DNA from: Eustoma russellianum
Lineage: Eukaryota; Streptophyta; Magnoliopsida; Gentianales; Gentianaceae
Direction: 5' to 3'
DNA: 64,000 bases
Assembly (NCBI GenBank): GCA_036186865.1
Contig: AP025075.1
Coordinates: 18,691,071 to 18,755,070 of the forward strand
Part shown: positions 44,060-56,539 of the stretch, piece by piece
How the letters are laid out: every line of letters starts with the position of its first letter
Numbering within the stretch: position 1 is the stretch's first letter
Translations under genes and position numbers: made by a program
Notes under the pieces: generated by a model
What the model was told of the DNA's origin: nothing
Databases searched by the model: none
What the model saw: the letters and a program-made list of their open reading frames with translations, nothing else

Positions 44060-45216
44060 ACACACGCCATGTATAATATATATATATTTCATATATACAT
44101 AGTTCATTATAACAACGAATTATACATTTCTATCCTGAGTTCCACCAACACGTCATACACATTATAAATGTACGTCGACATCATACCACTATATACACCT
44201 CATATTCGTGAGTATATACATGTTTCATATCATACCATTACAAGTCATCTTGTTACAAAAATTAGAGTCGACATGTCACCGAGTCCATAAACTGAAAATT
44301 GTCACATCGGATGACTGTCGAACCTTCACCAACATGTACTTTCAAAATATGCTTTTGATCCGTGATTCACCGGCCACTAGATCCAGGGATCCCACCTTAT
44401 TCTCAAACCTGGTGGCTCAATTAGTTGGCACTCCTATAAGCTCATCTTGAATACAAATTCTGGGGGTCCCAAATCCTGCATCTACCAGGACATTTCTTAG
44501 CTTAAGCGTAAACTTCAGATTGTAAAACATTTCACTACATAAAAAAAACTTCAAGTTTTTTTCTTCTTTTCTTTTTATGTTCCACTACATAAAAAAACTT
44601 GAATTAGTCCATATAAAGATGGCCAGCCATATACGCTCAAAATACTCAGAATCCACATGTCAAAATGAGCCCCAAAGTCATACCTTTGTCTACACCATCA
44701 ATCACGCACAATTTAGCCTTAATTTTGGGAAAATTCAAACAATTTTTGTAAGGCACATGACGTTTTTAACATCAGCCATAGGATCCTGAAACTAAATTCA
44801 AACTAAATTATTTTATGTATATTATGTGTGACATAATATATATTACATGTCTAACAAGTTGAGATTAATCGAGAAAAATCGCGTAATCGACAAAAGTCAA
44901 AAAATCGCGTAATCAGCAAACTTAATGCATACATGGAACGTTTTTGTCTTGATGTAACATGTATCTAGACACTTTTTACACATCCAAGACATATTAGAGT
45001 ATTCTACAAAAATCAATTAAGGGTTGATTGCAATTTACCATGTGTGTGAAGATTATGCATTATCATTTGACAAAGTTTACCAAAAGAGAATTCAGCACAT
45101 GGTGTAGGTGTATTGACACGCCATTTCACCTCATTTTGGAGTCTAGGTGGGAGCTCTTTTGGCACTTTGATTTGTGGAGGATAAGCCACATGTGATTTGT
45201 CACATTGAAGCGGTAA

Positions 45217-47809
45217 TGTTGAGAAATCGGGGTTGAGTGATTTGAAAATGCATGATTTAAATGTTATGTGTTTGCGAAATGCATGAATTAAGTGTTACTT
45301 GATATATGCATTGATAAAAATGCTTTACATGTTTATATATAATGTTGTCGTACTAACATGTAATCAAGCGGTTAAAGCTTACATCACATAGCAAACATTT
45401 GTTGCCTTTATACTATTTTCAGGTGCCATATTTAATGAACTAAACTAGTTCATTAAGTGAAGTGCTTAAGGAGATGAACTAAATAGTTCATTAAATGATG
45501 ACATATTGGAAAGAGCTATTTGCCAACAAATTTGGAATAAAAAGTACTCTTTCCACACCTATATTCCGACGTTCCACCAGCACGTCATATATATTATAAC
45601 GTACGTCGACGTCACACCACTATATACACCTCATATTTATGAGTGTATACAGGTCTCATATCATATATTAAAGTCATATTGCCATCACAATTATAACGAC
45701 ATGTCACGAGGTCATAAACCAAAAATTATCGTATCGAGTGACTACCAGACCCTTCACCGATATATCACGTACTTACCATATAAATATGGACCGCCTATAT
45801 ACACCAAAAATACTTAAAACAATTCGTGCCTCCACTTGTCAAATTCAGACCCAAAGTCATACCTTGTTTACACACATCAATCACCCACATTTTGGCTTGA
45901 ATTTGGAGATTTCAAACTCAAATTTTTTTTAGCAACATGGCTTTTTCTATTCAGCCATAGGAGCTGAAATAAACTTTATTTTTATGTATTTTATGTGTGA
46001 CAAAATATATATTACATGTCTAAGAAGTTTGAGATTAATCAGAGAAAAATCGCGTAATCGACGAAGTTGAAAATTCGGTTTTCTACACCTCTACATACAT
46101 GAGACGGTTCTTGTGTGTATGTAACATGTATCTGACACTTTTAAACATTCAAGACATATTAGAGGTTTCTAGAAAAATCAAATTGACGGCTGATTGCAAT
46201 TTACCATGTGTGTGAAGATTATGCATTATCAGTTGACAAAGTTTACCAAAAGAGATTCAACACATGTGCGGGTGTATACACGCCCATTTCAAACTTATTT
46301 GTAGGCTAGATGGATCTTGTTTGACACTTTGATTGGTAGAGGATAAGCCAACATGATATTGGTGACATTGAAGAGGGCAAGACCCACAAGGAAACACTTC
46401 AAAATCAAGCAAGTGCTGAAATTTCAGTACATGGACAAATCTGGCCGATTTTTGCACCATATTTTGCTCTAATTTTCTTCCTAAATTGTGGGGCAATTAA
46501 ATTTTGATTAATTGATACTTTACTTGTATGTATTTGAGCATGTGTTTTAGATTTTTAAGTTGAATTTCCAGCTCATTTTATGGAGTACCAATAATAAAGT
46601 GACAACTATGCGAAGACAAGTCGTTCGTCCAATTATATTTCGCCATGTAAACAAGGGTGTCTCACCATTTATACAAAGCAATCTTCCAAGGATATTCAAG
46701 AAAATTTTCAAGGAAGAATACAACCCTAGGGGGCGGCCACATAACCTAGTAAAAAGGGGGCAAGATGATTCAAGCAAGGTGAAACCAAGTTCATATTCTT
46801 ACAAGATCAAGCAATACTATTCTCTTCTTCTCTTATTCTTTACTCTTGCTCTTAGCCTCAAGCCTATCATACATATCTTCCATATACTATATAGGCTTTG
46901 TGTATACCACCCACATACATTCATCTCTTGTACAAGGTTGATCACGGTGTGATCATACCTTCATTTGTTTGGTGGTGGTGTTTATGTTATTGTGTTTGTT
47001 TGTTTGATTGTAAAATGGTAGAGTTGGTGCTTAACTCCAATCACCCTTGTGTCAAGGTGTTATTTGTGATTAGTGAATAACGAGAAAGATGTCCCCGAAG
47101 ACTAGAGTAGGCTGATTTAACCGAACTAGTATAAAAATCTTGGTATTATTTATTTTCAGCACATTTACTTTCAGTTTTCAGTTTTCTGCATCATTTTCAT
47201 ACTCATGCAAAAAATAACAAACATTTTCCAAAAATTACAAAAATTTTGCATAAACATAGCCATACATCTTATCTTTCATTAGAGACAAGTTTCATCACAT
47301 TTGGATAAGTATAAGTTAGTCAAATGTTTATAGTTCTTAGACTAGTACAATCGGATTCTCAAGTCTGCAAAGGTTAGACATCAACGTGGTTGACATATTT
47401 ACCAGAGAATTTTGAAAACTATTTTAACACATTAAAGTGCACATCTTGTGGGTCATACCATAAAACTTTTTGGTCATTTAGAGTTGTCAATTAATACGAA
47501 TAAAATTTTCATTTCGGAGCATAGTTTCTGGCAGATTGACACAATCTGTGCAACAAATGGTTTTTGAAAGGGTACAATTAGAATTTTAATCGGAAATTTT
47601 GTGACACACGAACATATCTGAGAGCATATTTTCACCAAATTCCATAATTTTTAGAGGGTCTATAACCTGGTCAACTAGTTAATTCAAATCAGGATCTGAA
47701 AACAGAAACTGTTTTCAGAAGTGAGTTATTTTGTCTAAAAAGTTTTAAGAACCGATTTTCTGCACTCACTACTCAATCCCCCGTTTAGTGGTGCTATACA
47801 GGTCCTACA
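45217..47809 (+). mobile_element. Solo LTR H (SIRE-like, 2593 bp)
   Basis: TGTTGAGAAATCGGGG...GGTCCTACA, colinear with B's LTRs and inserted in G, a copy of its own family. The flanks GGTAA (45212-45216) and GGCAA (47810-47814) look like a 5-bp target duplication with one mismatch. There is no internal region. The TATA region after GGGGGCGGCC near 46735 is decayed (CTAGTAAAAAG). The open frame at 46560-46952 is within the LTR and shows no domain. Confidence 0.82.
45434..45491 (+). repeat. Paired palindromes, copy in LTR H
   Basis: AATGAACTA-AAC-TAGTTCATT at 45434-45454 and ATGAACTA-AA-TAGTTCAT at 45474-45491. Confidence 0.82.
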
Positions 47810-48172
47810 GGCAAAAACACATGCTGAAAGTTATTCAACACATTCTTGCTGGCCGATTTTCTACCTTGATTGTCTTTTCCAATTTTCTTCCAAAATTTGG
47901 GGCAACCATATCTTAATTAATTGAACATACATGTGTGTTAATTAAACACGGTTTCAGATTTTAAGTTGAATTCCCAAATCATTTTATGATGAGTGCCAAG
48001 GTGGATAATCGAGGCCAAGCAGAATGACAACTAGACGAAGACAAATCGTTTGTCCAATCATATTTCGCCAAGTAAGCAAGAAGTGTGTCACCATGTTATA
48101 GAAGGCAATCTTCCAAGGGTATTCAAGACAATTTTAAAGGAAGAATTCAGCCCTAAGGGGGCGGCCATTCAA

Positions 48173-48181
48173 CTATAAAAG
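48173..48181 (+). promoter_or_regulatory. TATA box with GC-rich box, LTR G
   Basis: AAGGGGGCGGCC at 48156-48167 followed by CTATAAAAGGAG, the best preserved core promoter of the B/G/H family in the window. Confidence 0.65.
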
Positions 48182-48338
48182 GAGACAAGATGATTCAAGC
48201 AAAGTTAACCAAAAGTCCATATTCTTCCAAGATCAAGCAAGACTATTCTCTTCTTCTCTTATTCTTTCCTCTTCTTCTTAGCCTCAAGCCTATCATACAT
48301 ATCTTTCATATACTATATAGGCTTGTGTATACCACCCA

Positions 48339-51300
48339 TGTAGCCCCCGCCCAGGACTAAGGTCTCGGCATGGTGCACCTGTCATACTCTACTACGAGAC
48401 GTACAAGGCGTCGATAACATTCATGCGCAAATCGTCATAACATGTATCGGTAAGCGGAATCAAATAACATAAGCTGAAATGAACGTCATCATAAGTACAT
48501 TCTAATACATCTGCATAAGTGTCACAAGTACATCAACAGTACAAAATATATCAGAGTACAGAGATGGATATCCAAAATACAAAAGAGGCTGTAGCCGGCT
48601 ACTACTCATCTCCTTGCACCTAGTCTTGAGGCTCATCCTCTATAAACTTTGGCTCAGGGTCCTATGGTTCTACATGGTGAAATAAAGGGGTGAGCGATAA
48701 CGAATCGCTCATCAAGTATTTCTGCCTAGGTTCGTCAAGTGGATCATGCATGGGGAACCGGGTAGTGGGTGATAAAGTAAGGTGTGATACAAATATCATA
48801 TGCACAATGTATATAAGGAAAGTAAAGAATAGAAGTAAGTGCTGCAACAGATATCTAACATGAAGAACTAACACGCATAAAGAGCATCGTAAAATAAACA
48901 GTCCCTTTTTGCTGATCATTATTTTCTTAGTTTATAGTTAACATCTTTCTTTTGTACAATCTTTTCGGTTTGTTTCTTGTTGTTCCTTAATCATACTTGG
49001 TCTCGTATTACAAGAATCATAACTCAGACACTAGAGGTGCATGTGACATGATCGTGACATATGCATCGTAAAACTTTTGAAAAATATTTCCATTCATATA
49101 AGCATGACATAACATGACTGGCTAAAGCACTTTTTGTAACTTGAGAATAGTACCCACGACATATCGAATGATTCCCCGAGTAGCCACGAGTACCTCTATG
49201 AATCCTGATGGTCCAACCATGGTGTTACATCATACGTACATAGGAGTAGCGGTGACGCGTTATAGCAGACAACTCGAGTCTCAAACGCAATGTTACACTC
49301 TAATATAATGTATTTTGCCCTTAACATCCTTCCCTAGGACGAGACATCAGGCAACTCTCCATACAAAACATTATAAACGTAATTGAGAGGTAGAGAACCC
49401 TTTTCCCAGACAAGGTGTTACACTCAGCCAACAGATGATGCATATAAAGAAAGGTAGAGAACCCTTGTCCCAGACAAGATGTTACACTCACCCACAGACA
49501 CATGCATAAGTCAAATGGAATCATTTGTCTCGCGATACAAGTCTGTAAATCATGAAAACCTATTAAAACATTTCATGCCTTATAAACATGTTTGTAAATA
49601 ACTCCGTGTTGTTGGAAACCATGAAGACAACATGCATGAGGGGAGACTTTATGTAGGTCTCTTTTCCCTTTCATTAACATATGGTCATTCTTATTTGGAT
49701 TTAGAAATTGTTAGTTCATAATTGTAATTGGTTACTATTTATTTAATTAGCTTGTCTTAAATGTCTAATTTGGCCTCTTTGGTCCGTGTTGTCATCATAC
49801 ATGTATATTATGGTTTCTTGAACATGTGGTGTTAAGAAATTATGTACTATTACTTAGTGAACAATTAAAATTGTCTTGCCTTAATGATATAATTTTGACA
49901 TATATTTTATACGCATTTATATAATATACTTTAAAGTGGTTAATTCATGATAAGGCCCCAAAAATTGGGCTTATGGCTGAAAGTACCCATAGCCTACTTA
50001 AATTATTTCATTTCTATTTAGTGTTCTAGTGTGGTCATTTTTTTTCCATATATATGACTCATTATAATTATCTAATCACATAGAAAATATTACATGATTG
50101 AAATTCATTTCTTTAGGTGCATTATGGCTATTGGGCCGAAATTTTATAGAGTCCATTACCTGGAATTTCATCATTATGTAATGGTTGCAATTATGGCCCA
50201 TCTTCCCATTTATGTACTTGTTGTTTTTATAATCATGAAAATACTCACCAATGGTAATTTGTGCTTTAATGTGACCCTATTTTCACTTTATGGCCGAAAC
50301 TAAGGGTGTTCCCACATAAATTTTACCCACACAAATTAGTCATGCATTAGTGATAAAAGGATAAAATCCATCTTCATGTTTTAACTACTATAAATATATG
50401 ATGATGGTTCAAAATGTACATCAACATAATTAATTTTTACATGCTCAAATCATATTATACACATATGCTCAAAGGTGAGATTTATAATGGCGATCATGCT
50501 GAACATATCATGCCAGTATATAGAGTGTGACATCAATGAAATCACAACCTCTTAGACCATGATCATCAAGATACTCATCATGATGATGGTGATGATTTCA
50601 TGGCCTATATGAGAGGCTCATGGATCGTCCCCTATAAGAAGAAAAATGGTGATCCTAATATGTTGATGAACAAAGATGGCATCTTTGATGACATGCATGA
50701 TGGAAAGAGTTGTTTTGTACCATCATAAGACTATAATACTACCATATCCATGAAAATCTCATCTCCTACATATGCACATAAGGAAGTGACATGCATGTAT
50801 TAAAATGAAAATGGAGGAAGTTCTTGGAATACTTTCTAGTATAATACTCTCATGTGTCTACAGTTTTGCATCAAAGTGTTGAAAGGATGGTAAAGTTCCC
50901 TCCTTCTTGACATGTACGACCTAAATATGCTATTGATGACTTAATTATGCCTTGCATGATACATTGAAGTGTCATCCTAAGTATATTTGATGAATTCATT
51001 CAAGAAAAGTATGCATGCATCATCAATTTCAACATGCAAACATTCTTCTCTTCAATAGATGTAAAGACTTCAACTTTAGTTGCATGCATGATCCATTTCT
51101 TAATTGTGACCATACTAAACTTTGTTTTTAAGTTTTTTGAAAGAGCTAGGAAGAATATTTGCCTTGGATGCTTGAACCTTACACCTAAGAGTGATAGATT
51201 TCTTCTTTTGGGAGGCTTGAGGGGTACACGGCCTTGAGGCGAAAAGGATGAAAGGATTAGTCTAGCATGAGGAAAATAAGAGTATAAATGTTCTAAGATT

Positions 51301-53321
51301 CAATCTAAGTGAACTTTACCTTGACTTGACTTGGCTTCTTCCCTTGTTAAGCTCTAGACCTTCTCCTACTTCTTTGTTGAAGGTCACGAGTTGGGCCTAA
51401 AATGGAAAGAAAGGGTGAGGATTTTGGGAAGATGTATGATAAGGAAGATGTAGGAAGGACAAAAGGGTGCTCTACCTTGATGATACTTATGCTTGGAGAC
51501 TTGAATCTTCTCTTGGAAAAGAATGGAAGAGATTAGCTTCCTTCTTGGTGATGACCCACGGATGGAGCATTGTGAGAGATGAGGGATTCTTGCTTTAGAG
51601 AGAGATGGGGTAAGGAGAATTAGAGTGAGAGAAAAAGAAATGAATAATATGGAGTGGAATTGTGGAGGAATTAGGGGTTTATGTCTCCCCTCCTTGTGTA
51701 GCCCAAAATTGAGTGTAATGGAGGCTAACGATTTGAGTTTCTTGGTTTATGAAGTTAGTGGGAAGAAAAGGTACTTGCATGAAAGTGGATTGGGTGTTAA
51801 TTGCCTTGTGTAAAAGCTGTGACATGATGAGGTGAAAAGAAGAGGGAAAAGAAATGCAAATTTTGGGGAAGGGCATGAGGGGTGGCCAGATAGTATAGTG
51901 GCTAGAGGAATGATGAAGTTTCTTGGGTTTGTGAAGATATTGTGCATGAAATTGAATTGGTGGTATCTAAATTGTGTAAGAAGTGGAAATGATGGATGAA
52001 GTTGTCTTATTCTCCATTCCGTTAATGGCCAAAAGTTTTAGTATGAGTGGAGAGGAAATTGTGTGTTGCTTAAGAATAGTGAAAGGGGAAATTCCTTTTT
52101 GCATGGAATTTGATTTATAGTCAAATTACTTTGTGTAAGATTTGTGTTAAGAATAGGAGATAGAAGATTGATTCGAAGAAAATAAAATTTTTCCTTTAGT
52201 TTCTTGCTGGGCCGAAATTGTTAGATGGTCAAGTGGGAAGTTAAATCATGAGTTGAGGTGTATGGTGGGGAGAAAAGAGAGTTTGCATGAAACCTAGTTG
52301 GGGAGTACTCTTCCAAGTAGTAAGATAGGTAACGATGAAAAGGCTAAGAAGAGAAGAAATGGAAAAGATTGAGGGAAGTTGGGTTTGATCAATGTATGTG
52401 TGTGAAACTTGTTCTAGAAATAATATTTGATGGCTTTAGGTGCCTGTGTACAATTACAGTCGACATCGATCACATCCAAGTTGTAGTCCTTTATGATCTT
52501 TGTCAATGATGAGATAGCATTGGAAACCCAAGCATCTACCAAGGCAGCACTGAAGTTTACGGTCTCTTTTCCAACTGAATCCCCTCCTATGCTCACAATG
52601 CATGACTGGTGATTAGATGAGGCAATTCAAGGTAGGAAAAGAAGAAAGTAATATGACAAGTGGAATAATAAGATTAAATCCTCTATTCCTTATATGCATC
52701 AGCTGAAATTTATAATGGAAAGAGATTAAAATCCAAGTATGATGTTTTCATGGAATCTAAGAAAAAGGAATAAGGAGCACACATGTAAGACATGCATGAA
52801 GATTGAGTAGGGGAACTTTTGATGATTTGAGACAATTCTTGTCTTTCTTATCCTTTGCTCCATCAAAATTTTATGCATGTAGTGGGGAAAAATCTTTAAT
52901 CATGTTGCCTTTTTGGAAGAAATTAAAAGAAGAGGTGGTGCAAGATGTGCATGACATCTTAGTGGGTAGAAGTCTTTCTTGTGTAAGAATGTGCGATAAC
53001 GGAAAATAAAAAGGGAATGAGACAAATTTAGGGAAAATAAAGAGGAAAAGGCGAGATGGGGTGGTGAGTGCTAGTATCTAGTGCATTTACCATTTAATCT
53101 TCCTTATGTATTATTTCATTTTTATTTAGTTATTTCTATTTATTTCTTTGCATTGTTAGCTAGTCTTTTACCTATTTAGCTAATTCGTTTTAGTTTTTAA
53201 GTTTTATTTAAGGTACATTTTAATATTTAGTATACTGTGTGTGGTATAACGATCGCACTCTAACTCTTTCATAACCCTTTTTATTCTCTTTTCCACTAGC
53301 CCAAAGGTGCGGGTCATAACA
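48339..53321 (-). repeat. 3' (left) LTR of element I, 4983 bp
   Basis: Plus-strand TGTAGCCCCCGCC...GGTCATAACA. It includes a 220-bp insertion (about 52379-52598) absent from the other LTR. It lacks the LINE and L1 insertions of the right LTR and so serves as their empty site. No gene was seen apart from the GH18 fragment. Confidence 0.87.
52414..52596 (-). pseudogene. GH18 chitinase-like (RuBisCO-associated/narbonin type) fragment
   Basis: Minus-strand SIGGDSVGKETVNFSAALVD, then WVSNAISSLTKIIKDYNLDV and IDVDCN. The run GGDSVG, SVDxWVSNAxSSLTxIIKxYNLDGIDIDYE is characteristic of plant GH18 proteins of the chitinase-2-like, RuBisCO-associated and narbonin group. The catalytic motif D-x-x-D-x-D-x-E is readable except that the final Glu is Asn. 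It ends in a stop 14 residues later. Only about 60 codons are present, confined to one of the two LTRs of I. It is a host gene scrap, not functional. Confidence 0.7.
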
Positions 53322-53334
53322 TTCCTCCCCTTTA
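53322..53334 (-). other. Polypurine tract of element I
   Basis: Minus-strand AAAGGGGAGGAAT directly before the LTR start TGTTATGACCCG at 53321. Confidence 0.82.
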
Positions 53335-53635
53335 TAAAAAGTTTCGTCCTCGAAACTTGAATCTTTATTCATAATCCACTGCGTAAGATTCGCTACTGAT
53401 TCTGTTCCTTCTAAACCATTTCTGATGCTGATGTGCGAACATGTTTCTTACGATCCTAACTTATGGCTTTGATTTGGGACTTATCTATCAGCAACCGGTA
53501 CCTATCTGTGGCTAAGGTCTTGTACAAAACGTGTTGATTCCCGTGGTTGACAAATTATCTATTCCGTATAGATACTTTAACTATTTGAACTAACCAAAGC
53601 AATGATTCTGAAGATTCTGATTACATTGGATCTTA

Positions 53636-54705
53636 TCATACCTGATGTCGTGTCCCATATCCAAAATTTCTAGTGGTGCAGCTCCTAAACCTGCATGTCC
53701 GTTCCGCAAAAATTCTTCCTGTTATCGCGCTCTTCTCCCTGACACTCTTCTTCTTCTGGAACATTCTCTTACCCGATGTCCTGTTCCACCGCACCCAAAA
53801 CAAGCATATGTTCCTAAACGACATTCTCCCGCATGTAGCTTCCAACACTATTGACATCGAGGTCTTGTTATTGTCTGCTGCAAATATGGGTGCCATCTCC
53901 TAGATTGAATTCTCCTGTTGCTTTTCTTACGGTCTAATGACGCAATAGCTTGCTACACTCTGTAACAGTTATCCAGTAACCTCTCAAATGTATCATAATG
54001 TACCCCAACCATCCAACCCCAAATCCGAGAGTCCAGACCATGCCGGAACCTGATCATCTTAATTGTGTCATCACTCATAATCTCCAGAACATACCGTCCT
54101 AAAGTGACAAACCGTCGAAAGTATTCGGAGATGGAGACAACTTTCTCTTGTTTCAGATTGTTGAATTCCTCAACTCTCTGTATCAACAAAGCTGGGGACA
54201 GATAAAACATACAGACCTCCTCTATAAAGAAAGTCCATGACACTAGCTGCGGTAAAGTCTGAATATGTGTTCTCCACCATTGTCTCGCTCACCCAATCAG
54301 GAACGGCCATATAATTTGTACTTTTACTTCCTCAGGTGCGTGTATCAATCGGAAACTATCCTCCACCTCATCTAACCATTTCTCTGTCTAATCTGGATCG
54401 GGCTCTTTGTGAAAATTTGATACTCGGGTCTTTACTAGGAATCTATAATAATAACCAAGGCTTCTCCATGTCTGAGATTGAGATGGAGCAGGTGTAGGTA
54501 CTGGAGCTCGAGCTGTCTGTGTCTGTGATGCTCCGACTACCTGACTCAGCAGATGTATAGCCTCCGTGACAGTGTGAAGAGCTTCTTTCATGGAGAGTGT
54601 CACAGGCGGTGTAACCGGTGTCAGTGGCGTCCCCATCGACTCAATAACTTGGACCAACCCTGGTGGAGACAGTGATGGTGTGCAACTACCTGATTGTGAT
54701 GTCAT
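53636..54705 (-). pseudogene. Element I gag (retrotrans_gag and zinc knuckle, broken)
   Basis: ATG at 54705: MTSQSGSCTPSLSPPGLVQV, a Ser/Pro/Thr-rich N-terminus. After a stop near 54390 the retrotrans_gag core follows (KWLDEVEDSFRLI, FFIEEVCMFYLSP, RVEEFNNLKQEKVVSISEYF, FRHGLDSRIWGWM). Further breaks lead to a CCHC zinc knuckle CFGCGGTGHRVREC near 53750-53800 and a basic tail. Gag builds the particle and packages RNA. The remaining 300 bp to the polypurine tract contain no protease or RT similarity. Confidence 0.82.
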
Positions 54706-54927
54706 CCTATGAAAATTATCACATCATCATTGTTAGTTTTGATAAAGCATATAAAATTACATTTAGAATTTTTATGTTCTATTTAATATTATACCCTTCT
54801 GAACCTCTCTAAGTAACTCATACTAAGGAAGTATCACTCATCTAAAATCAACCATAAGTTCTAAAATCATAGCCTATGTACTTGTCGTTGTTTAGCTTAT
54901 GTTGCTCGCTGTGGATCTGGAGCCTTG

Positions 54928-54939
54928 TCTCTGATACCA
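54928..54939 (-). other. Primer binding site of element I
   Basis: Minus-strand TGGTATCAGAGA, 2 bases after the LTR end ...GGCGCTACA. It has one mismatch to the initiator Met complement. Confidence 0.82.
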
Positions 54940-56539
54940 CCTGTAGCGCCCCGCTCAGGGCTAAGGTCTCGACACGATGCACCTGTCGTACTCTACTACG
55001 AGAAGTACAAGGCATTTATAACATTCATGTACAAATCGTCATAATGTGTATCAATGAGCGGAATCAAAATAACATAAGCTGAAATGAACGTCATCATAAG
55101 TACATCCTAATACATCCGAATAAGTGTCACAAGTACATCAAGAGTACAAAATATACCAAAGTACAGAGGTGGATATCCAAAATACAAAAGAGGCCGTAGT
55201 CGGCTACTACTCGGCTCCTTGCACCTAGTCTCGAGGCTCATACTCTATAAAATCTGGCTCAGGGTCCTGTGGATCTGCATGGTGGAATAAAGGGGTTAGT
55301 GATAACGAATCGTTCAGCAAGTATTTCTGCTTAGGTTTGTCAAGTGGATCATATGGGGACCGGGGTAGTGGGTGATACAATAAGATGTGACACAGATATC
55401 ATATGCACAACGTATATGAGGAAAGTAAAGAATAAAAGTAAGTGCTACAACAGATATTAGAACATGAAGAACTAACACAAAGAAAGAGCATTGAAATATA
55501 AACAGACACTTTTTACAGATCATTCTTGTGTTAGTTTATAGTTAACATCTTTCTTGTATACAATCTTTTCGGTTTGTTTCTTGTTGTTCCTTAATCATAC
55601 TTGGTCTCGTATTACAAGAATCATAACTTAGGGCACTAGAGGTTTCATGTGACATGATCGTGATATATGCATCGTAAAAATTTAAAAAAACATTTCCTTT
55701 CATATAAACATGACATAACATGACTGGCTAAAGCACTTTTTGTAACATAAGAATAGTACCCACGACATATCGAATGATTCCCAGAGTAGCCATGAGTACC
55801 GTCTATGAATCCTGATGGTCCAACCACGGTGTTACATCATACGTACATAAGAGTAATGGTGACGCGTTATAGCAGAGAACTCGAGTTTCGGACGCGGTGT
55901 TACACTCTGGTATAACGTATTTTGCCCCTGACATCCTCCCCCAGGACCAGACATCAGGCAGCTCCCCATACAGAACGTCATAGTCATAATTGAGAGGCAA
56001 AGAACCCTTGTCTCGAACAAGGTGTTACACTCAACCAACAGATCATACATATATAGAAAGGTAGACAACCTTTGTCCCAGACAAGGTGTTACACTCACCC
56101 ACAGACACATACATAAGACAAATGGAATCATTTGTCTAGTGGTACAATTCTAGAAATCATCATCATCATCATCAATCATACCCAGTATATCTCAACGATA
56201 GCAAAAGCTATCGCTAGGGTCTGGGGAGGGTAAACGGTAGGCAAAGAATACCTCTATCCCAAGGGATGGAGAGTTTGCTTCCAGTGAGACCCCAGCTCTA
56301 TATGTATATGCACAAATGGCATAATAATAAGGATATGATGTGCTAGTGTGTTAGTGACACAATTCAAGAAATACAAAAAGGAACCTGTCGATATTGAAAT
56401 ACTCATAACATGTATATGTACAAATAATGCAAAACAATGGCAAAACATAAACAAACAAGTGCAAAGTCGACCTACAGCTTAGATAGTATATACGCCTATC
56501 TACGCCCCTAAATATACTCTAAGGTGCCTCGATATCTGG

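Noticed and set aside
46560..46952. 130-codon open frame in LTR H
   Set aside because: It overlaps the LTR core promoter, is not kept open in G or B at the same place, and shows no domain.
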